From assembly GCA_009760855.2 (NCBI GenBank), contig WPIO01000019.1:3609501-3673500 (forward strand): a stretch of DNA of 64,000 bases, given 5' to 3'. Below the pieces are notes generated by a model. It worked only from the letters and a program-made list of their open reading frames with translations, ran no database searches and was not told where the DNA came from. This document shows, piece by piece, positions 1 through 33,742 of this stretch (position 1 is its first letter; every line of letters begins with the position of its first letter). The translations under genes were made by a program, and so were the position numbers. Origin of the DNA: Cristatella mucedo. Lineage: Eukaryota; Bryozoa; Phylactolaemata; Cristatellidae.

Positions 1-51
1 TGCATAAATTGAGCAGCTGGATGCAAGTGCAAAACGATGTTATAGTAGCAC

Positions 52-21193
<21,142 letters not shown>

Positions 21194-21724
21194 TTCGGCT
21201 GCAGGCCCAGCGTGAGTAGCGAGTAGATTGCTATTCCGGGGTACGTCCTGAAGGTCAAGTTTGCTGTAATAGGGTTCTAAAGTAAAAATATAATCATATT
21301 ATATTTTGATATATTTTCCTAGAAAAATTAAATAGCCCTGTGTCTGTGCAACTAATCATGTTCTTCGATGCCTAGGTCTCTATTATCACGTTACGGAAGA
21401 GGAAAACAAGCCGTCTACTCTAGCCGGCATCCGAGCAACTATTTAGATCCACTGCCTTCGCTCATGCAGGTATGACATCCAAGGTTTTTTTGTGCGCCTA
21501 CTTTACCACTGCAGGTCTAATACGTTAATCTGTAGTCAGATAATTCATTATATATGGTGCATGGGCTTATTACTGTGTCGAACCGTTTTGGTTCAAGGCG
21601 ACCTGTTTGTAAACACTCGTAGACTTGGGGGGAGGGTGCCAACCTCTCCTAGTTTAGATTCCTAGTTTAATCCGCAGTTGTCGTCTGGCGGTGGCTGTTT
21701 CTCCTGCGGCTGTCGTCAAGAAAG
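21194..21724. promoter_or_regulatory. Head-to-head promoter interval between GPLD1-like and RNF220
   Basis: The GPLD1 start codon (minus strand, 21193) and the RNF220 gene (plus strand) diverge from this stretch. A good donor, AAAG followed by GTAGGCGC at 21725, and a good acceptor (CTTGCAG) at about 22642 suggest a non-coding first RNF220 exon ending at 21724. No TATA box is obvious. The promoter role is inferred from gene geometry, not from a recognised motif. Confidence 0.45.
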
Positions 21725-22675
21725 GTAGGCGCTGTGTGAGTTATGGCGTTTTGTGGAGCAGCTTTTCAGAGATGCAACCACTTCCCACGACCTCCTGTTC
21801 AGCTTTTTAGGAAAATTTCGTTCTTACATATGGTGTCCACAGTAATTTATACCATTTTTATCAGGCTGCTCAAGCAGGTGTCAAATCTTTCTTTAGTATT
21901 TCTTGAGCGTTTAACTAGTGCATGTAAAACTGATTATGACAAACTGCCAAGTGTGGATCTAGTATCAGTAACGATATTCTTCGGAACCTGTTAACATGTT
22001 TTGCGGACTTGTTCGCCGCATTCTTGTGCTTGACTTCAGCATCTGAGAAAATGTGACCAGGAAATAATGATTACGTTAATCCATTAGCAGTCGATATAGT
22101 GTCGCCAGTTTCTTGTGTGTTTGCCGGGCTTGATGTCAAGAATTATCTTTCAGATTTAAATACTATGTTAGCAGACAGCCCGGCGTCCGAATTCGTGTCT
22201 GACGTGAGCCTTTTTGACAACGGTCCAGATCTATGGGCATACTTCTGCCCTCACCAACCAACTACCCTTAATGGGAAATTTTCCCGGCTGCATGATCGAA
22301 GGCCATTCAAAATCATCGTTGGATTCTAACCCGAAACGATGTGAGGGTTTCCGTAGCTACTGTACGGCTCAGGAAACGTGCTTGTTTATTTTTTCCAGTC
22401 CTGCTTCTTGCAGCTTAGCTCGGCAGAATGCGTTTGAGCTATGTTGCCCTGGCAACTATATTGCACCGATATCAGCATCTAGTTGGCCCCCTTCTTGTGA
22501 CAGCTTGCTTGCGAGTGACTGATTTGATTTGAGTAGGAATATGAAGTCATAGAATCAGCTGGTCGGTCCTTGTTCCTAGCTCGAGGAGACTTAATCTTGT
22601 AGTCCTCATGCTGCACTTATGACCCAGCTAACATGCTTGCAGGCTTTTGAATGCTGGGACTGAGCCTGGTGGCTG

Positions 22676-25600
22676 ATGGAAAACGCATTCACACCACTAA
22701 TGTCAAATGGTGTCGTTGCCACTGCCACCACGGAGGGCGGCTCTTTTGGCGCCAATCAGGAGTCATCCCACGCTAGCAGCCTGGGTCGTGTCTACGGAGT
22801 CGGCAGTGCCGGCGACTCGTATCATGCGTCGGCGTTCGTGCCGGCAGGCGGCACCTGCCGCCCTCGTTCGCACGGAGTACCGGGACGGTTGGGCTTGAGC
22901 TCGGCCAGTGCCTTCACACCACTGGTGCGGCTGCGCAACATCGATGCAGACGGATCGCTTTTCTCTGCTGCCTCATCCTCTTCGGCACTGCCATTTGTGT
23001 TGCTGTCTCACAACCGTGTCGGTGGCGCCAGCGTTGGTGGCAGCTCGGCAGTAGAGCCGATCGTTAGTAGCTCTGCCGACAGTGCTGCCACTCCTGCTGC
23101 TGCTGCAGCAGCTCCTTCGCCAAAGCCGGAGCCGCGGAGAGATGTGGCAGAAATCGGTTTGCTACGGTCTCGCAGAAGCTGCTCGGTTGAGCTTGCATTG
23201 GCCGAAGCTCAGCAGCCGTCGCCGGCGAGTCCAGGTGACGACTCGCGTAGCCTTCGACAAAGTAAGTAATGCACATTGCCCTGTGCATCCCACAGTGCAT
23301 TTGTTATTTTTTTTATTGGCTGTGATGCTTATTCCATGTTCAGCTGCACTTTACCTGGCTGCATCGGTGAGTGTATATCGATGATCAAAGCTTTCGATCG
23401 ATATCCGATTCTACTCATATCCTGTCCGACTGGAGCCTCGCTTGAGGCCAGATTATTAGACATCAGGCCAAGCAGCTGCTGCAGGGCAACTGATGAGCGC
23501 GAACTCGATTGGGAGTTCTTTTGCACCGTCGTCATGTACTTGCAATGACACTTGACATAAGCAGACCTGTTGAGCTGCATGTTGCCAATTAAGATGCTGA
23601 ACGTTATGTGTAAAGTAATTGACGAATGTGATGTAATTGACAAAGTACGTTTGCTTTTTACTAGTTACTATTACTAGGGACTAAACTAATTTCTTTTGGC
23701 AAAGCCGGTGTGGTGCTGATGCAAGGGCACACCCGGTTGCCTTATCCGAACCTGTAGAACGTTTACGAGTTGATATCGACAGGTGGCTGAGGTAGGGTGT
23801 TCAGCTTACATCAGTAACGGACCTTGAGTAAAAGCTCGGTGGAATATGCTGCAGCATAAGAGACAGAGCCTAGAAGCTTGTGGCTTCTTATGTTTGGCCA
23901 GATAAGGGTGGTAACTAAGAGTCGGTAATGGTTCGACGTCACATAAGTACAGGCATACAGACATCGTGTATTTGTTTTGGTGTCTTGCATCATAAGAAAA
24001 CCTCGCATTACCCGGAGTAGCTGCCACAGCAGCTGCTGCCATACTGCTAAAATTTTTGCGACTAAGTGCAGCTGTCTTATGGAAACTTATCAAGTCTTGT
24101 CATTCGTGAAAAGGACTTTCTTGGTTGTCATTCAAAAGTCTGAGCTCGCTTCAAAATGAGCAAAATGATTGTAAGTCGGAGTACTGCCCGACTGCAAGAT
24201 TCACTGATGCTTTTCACTAGACAGCTGTGAGCGATCTCCCATCACTACTAGAAGCCACAGTTGTTTTGCCGAAACGACAGTAACTGCGTGAACAATAATC
24301 GCCTAATTGTGACCCGTTGAACTGAAGGAAAGAAATGGCACCGACCTCTTTACCACTTACGTTATTATAGCAGTAACATAGGCTGACACCTTAAGCATGC
24401 ACCAGTAAAAGCTACTCCCCAAATGTGGCTCTTTTTTTGTATTTTAATTGGTTTCCCTTCCCTCCCCCTCCCTATTTCAGTCTCTCGACTGCTTAGTTCC
24501 AGTTTAATGTCATTTCATATTGCCCAGTGTAAAGTGTTGCCCCTTTTTTTTGTATCCATCTGTAACTCCACAAAGTCACAAAGACCATGTGGGTGTTACG
24601 CAGGAGAGTTTTGTATAGCACACTCACAGCCTAAGCGGCTTTCGGTACGCATTCGGTAGCCAACAGACTTCGTCTCACGCAACAAAGAGAAAGTGGGAAG
24701 CATAGCAGAGTCAGGAGAGCAGTTAAGGTAGTGAGTAGCATAGAAGTAGCAGCTCAGGACCGCTGAAAAGGATGTGCCATAGTCGGCAGTAGGAGAGTAG
24801 TTCAACTGCACTCCTGGGTCTTAGCCCAGGGCTAAGGTGCTCGCTCTCAACGACCTGGGTCGTGGGTTTGAGTCCATCAGTGGTCGATCATGTATTGGCC
24901 ACTGCAAGCTGTGGTGATAGCCTGAAGGCTCTTCTGCCGCTATATAAACGAGGCTCTCAAATAAGCTCGCCTTACTTCTTCTAGACGTGGAATTCAACTT
25001 GACTTAACCTTTTAGCTACCAAACACCGTACTTCCGTTCCGTCGCCGGTGAGGGGGGGCTTCTTACGTTCTTTGTCTCTGTGTGAGTGCTTCTCATGCAT
25101 GGCTCCTACTGGCCATTGTTGCTTGGCAGAGCGCAAGAGAAATCCCCACCTCGACGACCAGTTCTCCTGTCCGGTTTGCGGCGTGACGCTGCGGCCTTCT
25201 GAAATCAATGCCCACTTCACGGCGGAGCTGGATCGACTGGACAAGCTTTACAAGTGAGTGCTGCCTTGGCCAAACCGTGCAACATCCGATCGATCGCTCC
25301 AGCGATCCGGCATGTCCACCAGCTCGGCCGTGCATGGCCTGCCTTTACAGCTGCACGATATCTGCATGCATGTCGTGTATGTGTAGGAACTCGTCCAAGA
25401 AGAGTGGCACATTGGCTGCTTCCGGTGGCGGTGCCACGCGGTCTTCGCAGCCGGAGCCCTCGCCACCGGCTGCCAGTGAATCGTCAGCTCGCCAAGAGGT
25501 TGGTTGTGGGCTTCGCGCGCGATGCCTTGCATTATTGAAAGCTTCTAGGGTAGGGGATGGGGAAGACAAGCGAGGTAAAGAATGAAATTTAGGGGTTGTA

Positions 25601-28600
25601 AAGGCTAAAATAAGATAAGAATGAAAGTATTGCGTGGTCGCAAGCTCTGTTGACCACAAATCCACACTCTCCATGTGTTGGATTTGTGGTCAACTAAATT
25701 GCCACTGCTCCTTGCCCAACATTTGACATTAAACTGCTGGAGGAATTGATGCGCAAATAGAAAGTCTTTTGTGTAATTGAGTCTGTTAAGAGAAATGCGG
25801 TGCAGAAGCTCGTCACTCTATGATGCCTCGTTATGTTCAATTGGCGCTTGAACTATTTATATTGAAGCTCGATCCTTGCTGTGAATGAGGCAGATGCACT
25901 TATGTGGAAAGTATCATGAACTGCCCTTCTGATGTGTGCTATGTTTGTGTTTAAATATGTGCAATGTTGTAGCAGCTCCACGATTCTTCGGGTTTTGGGC
26001 TCTTTGCTACCTTGTAAGGATTGTTTAGCGTGTGCTAGCAAGTTCTTTATTGTGCGCCGTTTGTGCTGATTTCTTAAGTGCTAAGCGCCGTGCGATGCAC
26101 CAGCGTTTGTGCCTGTAAGATTTGCTTGGCCTATTACCTATACAATTTTTTCTAGATTTGTCGTCAAATCAGGCAGAACAGGCTTGGAAGACTTGCACAA
26201 GGTAATTGTCCAAAGTGGTCGACTGGTTGGATTGAAAGGCAATGCCATCTTATTTTGTCTGATCGCCATCAGTTTACGACTTTGCCAAGCCGCTGTGATG
26301 ACTTTGTTGTCTCGAGATGTGAGATCGAATGTAGCCTAGACCCCTTGTGACATTGCATGGAATTAGCTTTTCCACAAAACTCTGTCGTGATGAGGTACTT
26401 CTTCGTCTGTCACCAAATTACGTATTCATCGCCAGATATTAAGGCGGTGGCTGGCCTGTACACCTCCGTATGGAGCGTTAGTGCAGTTTCACTGGCATAT
26501 TAGGAGTTAGGGTTGTTGGCCATTTCTCATCGCCTTCCTATCGTCGTATCGCACATTGAGGTCGCTGTCGTCGGCACCTTGCGACGTGACGCAATAGTCC
26601 TCCTACACGGCATGCATACCTGTGATTGGTCATCAACAGGTAAAGGCAAGGGCAAAGGCAAGCGCAAGCAGGAGGACGTCGCCTGCCCCGTGTGCTCCGT
26701 CCGACTTCCCACCGGCACCAGCGAGGAGGAGCTGAGCGAGCACGTCGAGCTTTGCCTTCGAAAGGTACCAACCTCATCCCACGCCCCGTTGCGTGAGAGC
26801 GCGTCTTCTTTCGACCGTCTGCTGCAGGCGTTCGGCGTGCAGCGATTTCCGGTCGGTTCGCATTTGTTGCGCTGGAGGGCGTGCACTCAGTACGGCTGCT
26901 TCGGTGCTTGCGCGCACTTGCTGCGCTTCTGCGCCTGTTTAGCGGCTAGCAAAGCCGTGCGATGGCAGCGTCACTTGTTCTCTTCGCTATCGCTTAATGT
27001 GCAAGTATTTTTCGGTGCCTATATTTTTAGCCTCAGCCTCAGCGGCCCGTTTAACTGCATTGAAATTCGTTTCTGCCTCTGGACTGCGAGGGATGCGCGG
27101 TTGCTCCGCTCGTTCGCTCCGTTAGCCGAACTCGCCAGCACGAGTATATGCATATATCATTATGTGCGCATGTGCATATATCATTATGTGCGTTCATCGC
27201 TAGTGTATTCATTCGCATCTACTCTCGAGTGCAGGCTGTGGGTGCCCAGGTGCGAGCTTGCGAGTAACTCGAGGATCGATTGCAGCGATCGATCCTTCTA
27301 CAATGAAGAGGCCGTTTAAACCGGCATGCATTTTAGTCTGCAGTTTAAAGAGATTGGCCTCAGTGGCGAAACGATTGATTTCTTGGTAGCACTTCGCTCC
27401 GGCTTAGCGCGCATGCTGCTGGCTCGTATACCGCCTGAGGTGAATGGTCTCATTTTCTTGTCTCGCACAGCTCCCTTGGCCTTGGCTGTCTTTGCCGGGC
27501 TCCTCTGTTCAAAGCCGCCAGTGCTGTGCCGACTTCGACGGGTTGTTGTTGCGTTGCGCGCTTGGCCGATTGCCACCGCTGAGCAGCTTCCGGTGCCCTC
27601 TTGCTCCGAAGGAATGCTGCGAGGCATTGCTGGCCAGGGATTTCGTGATCGTGCTGCAGCCGTCCCCTCCTGCTTTGCTCTGTGGCGTGCTCCGAAGCGA
27701 CCAGTTCAGTTGGTCAGAGCCTTGCCGTTCTAGAGCTGCTTGAAGACAGCTGGCGCTCTTATTCCGGCTCTCTGCCTGGCTGTTTGATGTGACTGCCGCC
27801 GCTCGTAGGCTGAGAACAGCAAGGACGAAGGTCAGGAGTCCGAAGCGTTCGAGGAGTACAACTGGGCTGGCGTTACCCGCATTCGAGTCACGAGCATGCT
27901 GCCTGGCGGCAGCCTGGCCAGCTGCGGCTTTCAGGTGGCCGCTCGAAGCCGGGCCGCCGACGACGACGAGGAGGATTTGGTTGTGGACGGAGACGATGGT
28001 GAGGACGAGTACGGTGTCAGCCAGTACGGCGAGGCCGACGTGGTGCCCTGTCCGTCGGAGTACCCCAACGAGGACAAGGAGCGTGAGGCTCTGCGTGACG
28101 CCTTCATCAGGTAGTGCGCTGGCGCTCATCGTCCTGCGCAGTGCATCTTGCTGCTCAAAAGTGCTGCGCTCCGAATTAAGTTAATATTTCGCTTTAATAA
28201 GGTTCTCCACTTGTTTTCCAGTGGTTCGCACGGAGTCGCCAGCGGAAATGGTCGTGGACAGCCCTCGTGCTCAAAGTGGTCCTCGTCGGGTGTGTATCGC
28301 GCAACAGGCGGTAGTCATAAACCCTATCCTCATATGTAGTTTGGTGTGATGCAGCTTCGTACTGTCATAGATGTGCATTTTCCCGCGAAATTTATTTTGT
28401 GGGATCAAGGTCGCCAACCTGATATGGGGCAGCTTGTCTGTTTAGACGTTTACTTCTAACTGCGAACGTGAGGGCATAGTGCAGTGCACCTAGTGTCTCA
28501 GTGGAGCTGGATTAATTATTAAGCCATGTCCGATCATAGAACTCACTTGTCAGCACGTCGTGAAACTGGCACATTCCTCTAGTTTCCATACAAGAGTGGA

Positions 28601-29945
28601 GGTAAATTAGCCTTTAATCACCAAGCAAGCAGCAGGTTAAACAAAAGCTGAAAATTGCTGGTACAGCCGTTCGTCGACTTCCGAGTGCAATAATGAAATA
28701 CAGTTGGATTTTATTGTTACCCAATGAGGCATTTTTCAGTTTACTATGTTTACTTAAAGGTAGGGGGTGGATAAATGGTGCTGATCTGACTGAGCTAAGG
28801 CTTGAGTCCCTGCCCTTTGGCCAGATACTGAAAGTAGTGTTTGTGATGCGGTCTCCTGTGCACATTTGCTGCACTTGTTTATGTTTTGCGTGCTATTTAG
28901 GTTTGATACGCTCAAACCGTGGTGTGCTCCCTGCGTGTACATTCACCAGTATGGAAACCGAGGTTGGCCCATCGTGTGGGTAGCTCGAGAGGTTGCTGAT
29001 CTTGTGAACCAAGCCGCCCCATACATTGGCGCATGTGGAAGAATGTTCATTAAACAAGATTTGCGCATAAGCATGCTTCGTTGTGGCTTCCTACTCGGGG
29101 TGCGCTAACACTTGTTTGCGCCGACGGCTGTGTATGAAAGCGATTTGGACTATATTCCAGATGAATCTATGTCAGCACCGTTCACCGCTGGAAACTGTGA
29201 TAATGGTGATGGAGCTGGGAATGAATGTTACAAATGCCTTATATGCATGGTACGTTGTGCTGTGCATGGCTGTAGAAAATGAAATGATCCTAATCTTTAG
29301 GAGGCAGATAGCCAAATCGCACCAGAGCTCGAAAATTCATTTGAATCTCGCTTTGACATTTTGCTTCTACTAAATATTGCATCTGCTTGTCGTCGTTGCG
29401 CCAGCCCAGCCTGCTGTCTTCATTCTACCTCTGTTGTAGGATCGCTACACAAAGCCACTTGTGTCGACTCAATGTTGGCATGTCCTCTGTGAGGAGTGCT
29501 GGTTAAGAGCTCTGGTAGGTTCCTGTTCGTTCTGGTCCTGCCCTTTGTTCTCGCGTGCTTTGCTTCTGTATGACCACCTGGCACCGATACAGCATTGCGG
29601 AGCAGTGCGAGCTGTATGCACAGCTCACTGCTTTTTAATCCTTTCTGAGAGATTCTTATTATTGTGGCTTATCTATTGGAAGAAATCGGGTTAACTGTCT
29701 TGATGATCATCTTGGTGGCGATCAGTCCCATGTTCCTACTGTGTGCCTCTATGGAGTGCTTTGATCACTTGACTTCAATTGCTGTGCTCGTGATGCTGTG
29801 ACGACTTGTGTAGTTGTATTGCATCTCAGTAACTAGCTCTTGATTATGCACTGATTTCTGTTTTGTTTTGCAGGGCGCAAAGAAACTTTGTCCCCAGTGT
29901 AACATGATAACATCCCCGTCTCACCTGCGCCGAATATATCTTTGA
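22676..29945 (+). CDS. RNF220: E3 ubiquitin-protein ligase RNF220, 10 coding exons, 532 aa
   Basis: RING-type ubiquitin ligase; the vertebrate protein acts on Sin3B and on beta-catenin, Shh and neural patterning factors. Exons: 22676-23261, 25130-25253, 25387-25498, 26156-26201, 26640-26764, 27809-28110, 28222-28289, 29161-29249, 29440-29514, 29874-29945; every junction keeps frame. The start ATG has an in-frame TGA 13 nt upstream. Exon 1 is low-complexity (Ser/Ala/Gly) with the conserved SAFTPxxRLxN motif. Then come a zinc-knuckle-like CPVCGVTLRPSEINAH, a basic KGKGKGKRKQ, a second CPVCSVRLPTG finger, the conserved FEEYNWAG region, the acidic DEYGVSQYGEADVVPC and SKWSSS. The C-terminus is a C3HC4 RING (CLICM, QCWH, VLCEEC, CPQC) and the family's terminal HLRRIYL. 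Exon 4 is a 46-nt microexon. Human RNF220 is 566 aa. The mammalian coiled coil before the RING is absent from this model. Confidence 0.93.
24541..24805 (-). mobile_element. LINE family B 3' fragment in RNF220 intron 1
   Basis: About 90% identical by eye to 60.13-60.39 kb (GGCTTTCGGTACGCATTCGG, AGACTTCGTCTCACGCAACA). Only the 3' part is present, followed by a SINE. Confidence 0.65.
24815..24975 (+). mobile_element. tRNA-derived SINE (family 2) in RNF220 intron 1
   Basis: Head CAGGGCTAAGGTGCTCGC, B-box GTGGGTTTGAGTCC, body TTGGCCACTGCAAGCTGTGG and end CTGCCGCTATATAAACGAGG. These match the 18.5-kb copy in order and wording. It sits directly beside a family-B LINE fragment. Confidence 0.65.
25649..25694. 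repeat. Perfect 16-bp inverted repeat (hairpin) in RNF220 intron 3
   Basis: GTTGACCACAAATCCA at 25649-25664 and its exact reverse complement at 25679-25694, with a 14-nt loop. Function unknown. Confidence 0.85.
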
Positions 29946-29962
29946 TTACTTGGGTGCTGAAA

Positions 29963-29968
29963 AATAAA
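29963..29968 (+). terminator. RNF220: Poly(A) signal of RNF220
   Basis: Canonical AATAAA lies 18 nt after the RNF220 stop codon, with T-rich sequence just beyond. It fits a very short 3' UTR. Other, later sites cannot be excluded. Confidence 0.6.
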
Positions 29969-30464
29969 TTGTAATTTTCTGTGTCGGTTTACCTTTATTG
30001 GGAGAGCACTCACCCACACCAGCAACTCTTAATGCAAACTCTAGCCTTTATTAGCTGAGCTGCAATTATAAAGGTACTAATTATAAGGGCATACTAATAT
30101 TCTCAGCAAACCATTTGCAATAAGGCAAATGCTAAGAAAGTATTGCGTTAATGTTGAAAACTAAGGGAAGTGAATTTCATGCTAATTGATGGCGACGAAT
30201 TGCATCAGTTTCGATAGCATGAAATTTCACTAACGACAGATAATGAGTGATTATCTCAAGTAGCTGAAATTAGGACAAGTTTTAGGTTTCAAACGCATGC
30301 ATGACTAAACTTATAATCCTGAGAAGTGTGTGCAAATACCGAAAGTAGTAGCACGATTTTTCTGCCTGTACAGCTTCCCCGATCTCCAGCTACTTGTAAA
30401 GGATTGCAAAGTGCATCTTATTGTAGTTCTCTTAGCAAGGTACTTTACTCTTAAATCGCACTCA

Positions 30465-30580
30465 GCGAAGAGAACTCAATCTCTATTCAGGTGCTTCGCA
30501 TATGCTCCAGCCCACGACCTCAGCCAGACCTTGGTCGGGGCGAGCACCTTTACCGCTAGACCAAACCAGACTCTTAAGTG
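30465..30580 (-). mobile_element. tRNA-derived SINE (family 1)
   Basis: Same head and tail as the copy at 4.1 kb, including the internal segment with CCGACCAAGGTCTGGCTGAG. The B-box region is partly eroded (only CCAGCCCACGACC remains on plus). It lies between RNF220 and PGAM. Confidence 0.65.
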
Positions 30581-30639
30581 CAACCAATTGACAAATAGTC
30601 CACATAAATCCTAAACCGCACGTGCTACTGGTTGTGAAA

Positions 30640-31470
30640 GAGTAATATTATAACAACAGTGCATTTGATATTGTGCCCTCAATCTCTCTCGGCACTTTAC
30701 ATTTGCTGCAAAGGAAGCACGATCGAGTGGTTAGTGATAGCATGCTCAATAAACAACAAGAACAACCTAGTTACATGGTGACATGCACAGGGTCAGCATG
30801 CAAATATGGTTAGTGGCAGAATGCAGTGTCAACATGCATAAGCACATTAAGGATAAATCACAGGGACCCAGTATATGCTGTTGTACATAGATGCATTTTT
30901 AGTTTCTTTTTAAACGTGGACAAAGTCAGGAGATGGTGATGCAAGTCGGGAGTGAGTTCCAGACTTAAGGAGCATACGAACTAAAGGCACGGTCTCCAAA
31001 GGATTTGAGATTTGTACAAGGTTGTGCCTGATAATCACACCGGCAAGAGGGAGAGTATACACCATGAAAGGTACCCCATATTTCAGAGGTTCCTCGGTTG
31101 ATCTTTGTCCATACACATCAATATTTTGGAGTCTCCCACTGAGATAGGACCTGAACTATTGCAATGCAGTGGCAGTAATGCCCAATTGAGATGAGAGGCG
31201 CTCAAGCAGGACTTGGTGATATATAGTATCAAAAGCTGCCGAAAGATGGAGTAAAACAAGCAGAGATACTCTACCTGAGTCTGCATTCCTAAGTAGGTCG
31301 TTTTACTCCCGAAGCAATGCTCTCTCTGTGGAGTGATTAGCTCTAAAACCAGACTGTGTGATTGATTATGTAAAGCTAAAACTGTGCTAAGCTGCTTTAG
31401 TACATTGATTAGGAGCTTGCCCTTTGTGCCGATATCCTTATAGCTCCGAGTATTTATCACTCACTAAACA
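30640..31470 (-). mobile_element. L2/CR1-like LINE with RT remnant
   Basis: The 3' UTR as at 20.6 kb is followed by minus-strand RT words (YHQVLLERLSSQLGI, YLSGRL, YGVPFMVYTLPLAGVI) with frameshifts. Between RNF220 and PGAM. Confidence 0.68.
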
Positions 31471-31872
31471 CATTGGAAGGGCTGCACGCTTCGGCAAACT
31501 GAATTGTGAATACGATGTAATGCAGGCACATAACACGAACACAAGCTGGAATAGCATTTTTTTTTACTTACGCTGTTAAAGGTAGTGGATCGGCGTATTG
31601 TAGTCATAATCCGTGTCGGAGAGCCTGATATTCCTTAATTTATTGTAAATCAAGAAGGCGATGGGGCGATTACTATTGCTAGTGGGTGGTCGACATCGTG
31701 CATAGTTTCCACTCAGGCCTGGTCCTCGTAAGTATAACTACATATTCTAACACTTCGAAGCCATGACGTAGCTAACTGCCAACGTCTCAAATCGAACTGC
31801 TGGCAAATCCGGCATGTCTTACCTAGTGCTCAGAATGGTGCGGCTACATCTCAAAAAGCCATCGCAATGTAT

Positions 31873-31975
31873 ATAAAATATAATTACATAGTGCCCCAAG
31901 AGAACTTAATCTCTATTCAGGCGCTTCACATATGCCTCTGGGCTCGAGCCAACAATGTCGAGCCTTAATCGCCAT
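31873..31975 (-). mobile_element. SINE family 1, head-truncated
   Basis: The LINE-like tail (AGAGAACTTAATCTCTATTC on plus) and the B-box region (GGGCTCGAGCC) are present, but the A-box part is missing or scrambled. Confidence 0.55.
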
Positions 31976-32341
31976 TAAGAAATGTTCTCTCAAGCAAATC
32001 GACGTGATGGCATGACCCATCTCTACTCTATCGCATGCCGTGGTACGATTTTGTTTACCAGGTGCTTGAGAGTCTGCAATAGCAAGCAGAGAATGTAGTA
32101 TTTCTGATCGGTGGCAATGGGGTGGGGCTGTAGTCATTAGATGTGAGATAGGCATGACCACAAGTCTGGAAAGCTTCTTGACAAGAAGTTCCTGTATAAA
32201 GGAAAATTGAAAGTCCTAAAAAGCAGGTCAAGAGTGGTTCATCGTAAAAAAAAGGGTTCATGTAATTGACCACCTGCCAGCAGGATTTACCAAGTTATGC
32301 TTCACCACCACCAGGCCCATTGTCGGCCTATGTAGCCAGAG

Positions 32342-32343
32342 CC

Positions 32344-32380
<37 letters not shown>

Positions 32381-32570
32381 TACTTGATAAAGCGCCCTCA
32401 GAGAACTTAATCTCTTTCTAGGCGCTTTACATTTGCTGCAAAGGGAAATGCAATTAAATGGTAAGTAAAATCATGCTTGAAAAACAAACAAAATGAATGA
32501 CATGGTTAGGGGTGACATGCACAGGGTCAGCATGCAAGTGTCAGGTCAGCCTGCTGGCGGTCGATGTAGT
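32342..32570 (-). mobile_element. L2/CR1-like LINE 3' end
   Basis: (AAT)11, then AAAGCGCCCTCAGAGAACTT and TTTACATTTGCTGCAAAGGG. A short, 5'-truncated copy with a long intact (AAT)n end, so possibly recent. Confidence 0.7.
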
Positions 32571-32582
32571 AGTGGAGGGGTA

Positions 32583-32718
32583 ACTGGCTAAAGATCACAG
32601 CAACCAAGTATTAAGGGAATGCAAGCATATCTCTATTGTGGGCTGGAGAAACTGGCTAAAGATCACAGCAACCAAGTATTCCGGATATGCAAGTACCACT
32701 ATTGAGGGCTGGAGATAT
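32583..32718. repeat. 68-bp tandem duplication
   Basis: ACTGGCTAAAGATCACAGCA starts at 32583 and 32651; both units run through AACCAAGTATT, a CAAG word and GGGCTGGAGA. The second unit is diverged in the middle. Confidence 0.8.
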
Positions 32719-33016
32719 AAACATGCTAAGATGGCTAAAGAGCAAAGTGTGACCGTTTGGCGACCTCGGCAGCAGAGCAGAGCTCGACACAAGGGGTAAA
32801 TGCATGGCAATTCCTTTGAATCTGTGGCTGGTGTTGAGGGCTAAAAAATGCCTGAACATGCATCCAAAGAAAATGCTTTTCACAAGATCGCGTGAACTAC
32901 GAAAGAGAAATTGGCATATTATCTAAGTTATCTGTGAGGCCATACGATAACTTCAAAAATCATACAGCACGATTACAACGAAACAGCATTTACTGATGCC
33001 AAACATTGAACACGGT

Positions 33017-33022
33017 TTTATT
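33017..33022 (-). terminator. PGAM: Poly(A) signal of PGAM
   Basis: AATAAA on the minus strand (TTTATT on plus), about 135 nt beyond the PGAM stop codon. Position and orientation fit the 3' end of this gene. Confidence 0.55.
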
Positions 33023-33155
33023 TACCCACAGCATTCCTTTCACGAACATCAAGTCAACATTAGCACACAAGAAGCAGGGCCGTAGCCTGTCATATAGTAT
33101 CACCACTGCACCAACGATAGGCTCCTACTTCCCGACACACTGAAGGAGGCTGATG

Positions 33156-33701
33156 TCACTTTGCCTTCCCTTGGTTGGCCACTTTTTCCATGGCTGCTTT
33201 GACCTGCGCTTCATCAGCTAGGTAGTAGTGCTTCACAGGCTTCAGGTCTTCATCCAGTTCGTAGACTAGGGGTATACCTGCATCGAAATGCATCAGCCTC
33301 TGCAGTAAGCAGGACAAACGAGGGAATCAAAGATCATCAATCAAGAGATGCTAGATATGACCGTCATAGCCACACACATAAGGGTTAAGCACCAGGCCAG
33401 CAAATCAAACACAGCACAGCACATGTTTCTACCGAGTTGAAAAGCTAAACAGCCAAGGGGCTCCCAATCGTTCATGATTTTTCATTGTGCTGTTGTTCCA
33501 GCCTAATCGGGTCACATCATCAGCAGTCACCTGTCATAGCATCTCCATCATACTTAAGCAGGTGTTTATGTCATGAGGCTCCTACACCGAGGCTTTGTCT
33601 ACTATTAGCTTACAGCCTGACCAGTACAGCTGTAACTATTCGCTAGTTTAGATTGACTGCATCTTTGGGTTAGTGGTTATAAGTTGCCTTACCAGTATGT
33701 G

Positions 33702-33742
<41 letters not shown>

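Larger units (their letters stand above)
30000..33000. other. Intergenic, RNF220 to PGAM (convergent)
   Basis: Between the two 3' ends I see only repeats: a SINE (30465), a LINE (30640-31470), a truncated SINE (31873), a LINE end (32342) and a 68-bp tandem duplication. No gene recognised. Confidence 0.6.

Noticed and set aside
25649-25694. miRNA precursor
   Set aside because: The stem is only 16 bp with no extended pairing, too short for a typical animal pre-miRNA.
27509-28129. 206-codon minus-strand frame
   Set aside because: Shadow of the RNF220 exon 27809-28110 and the GC-rich intron before it.
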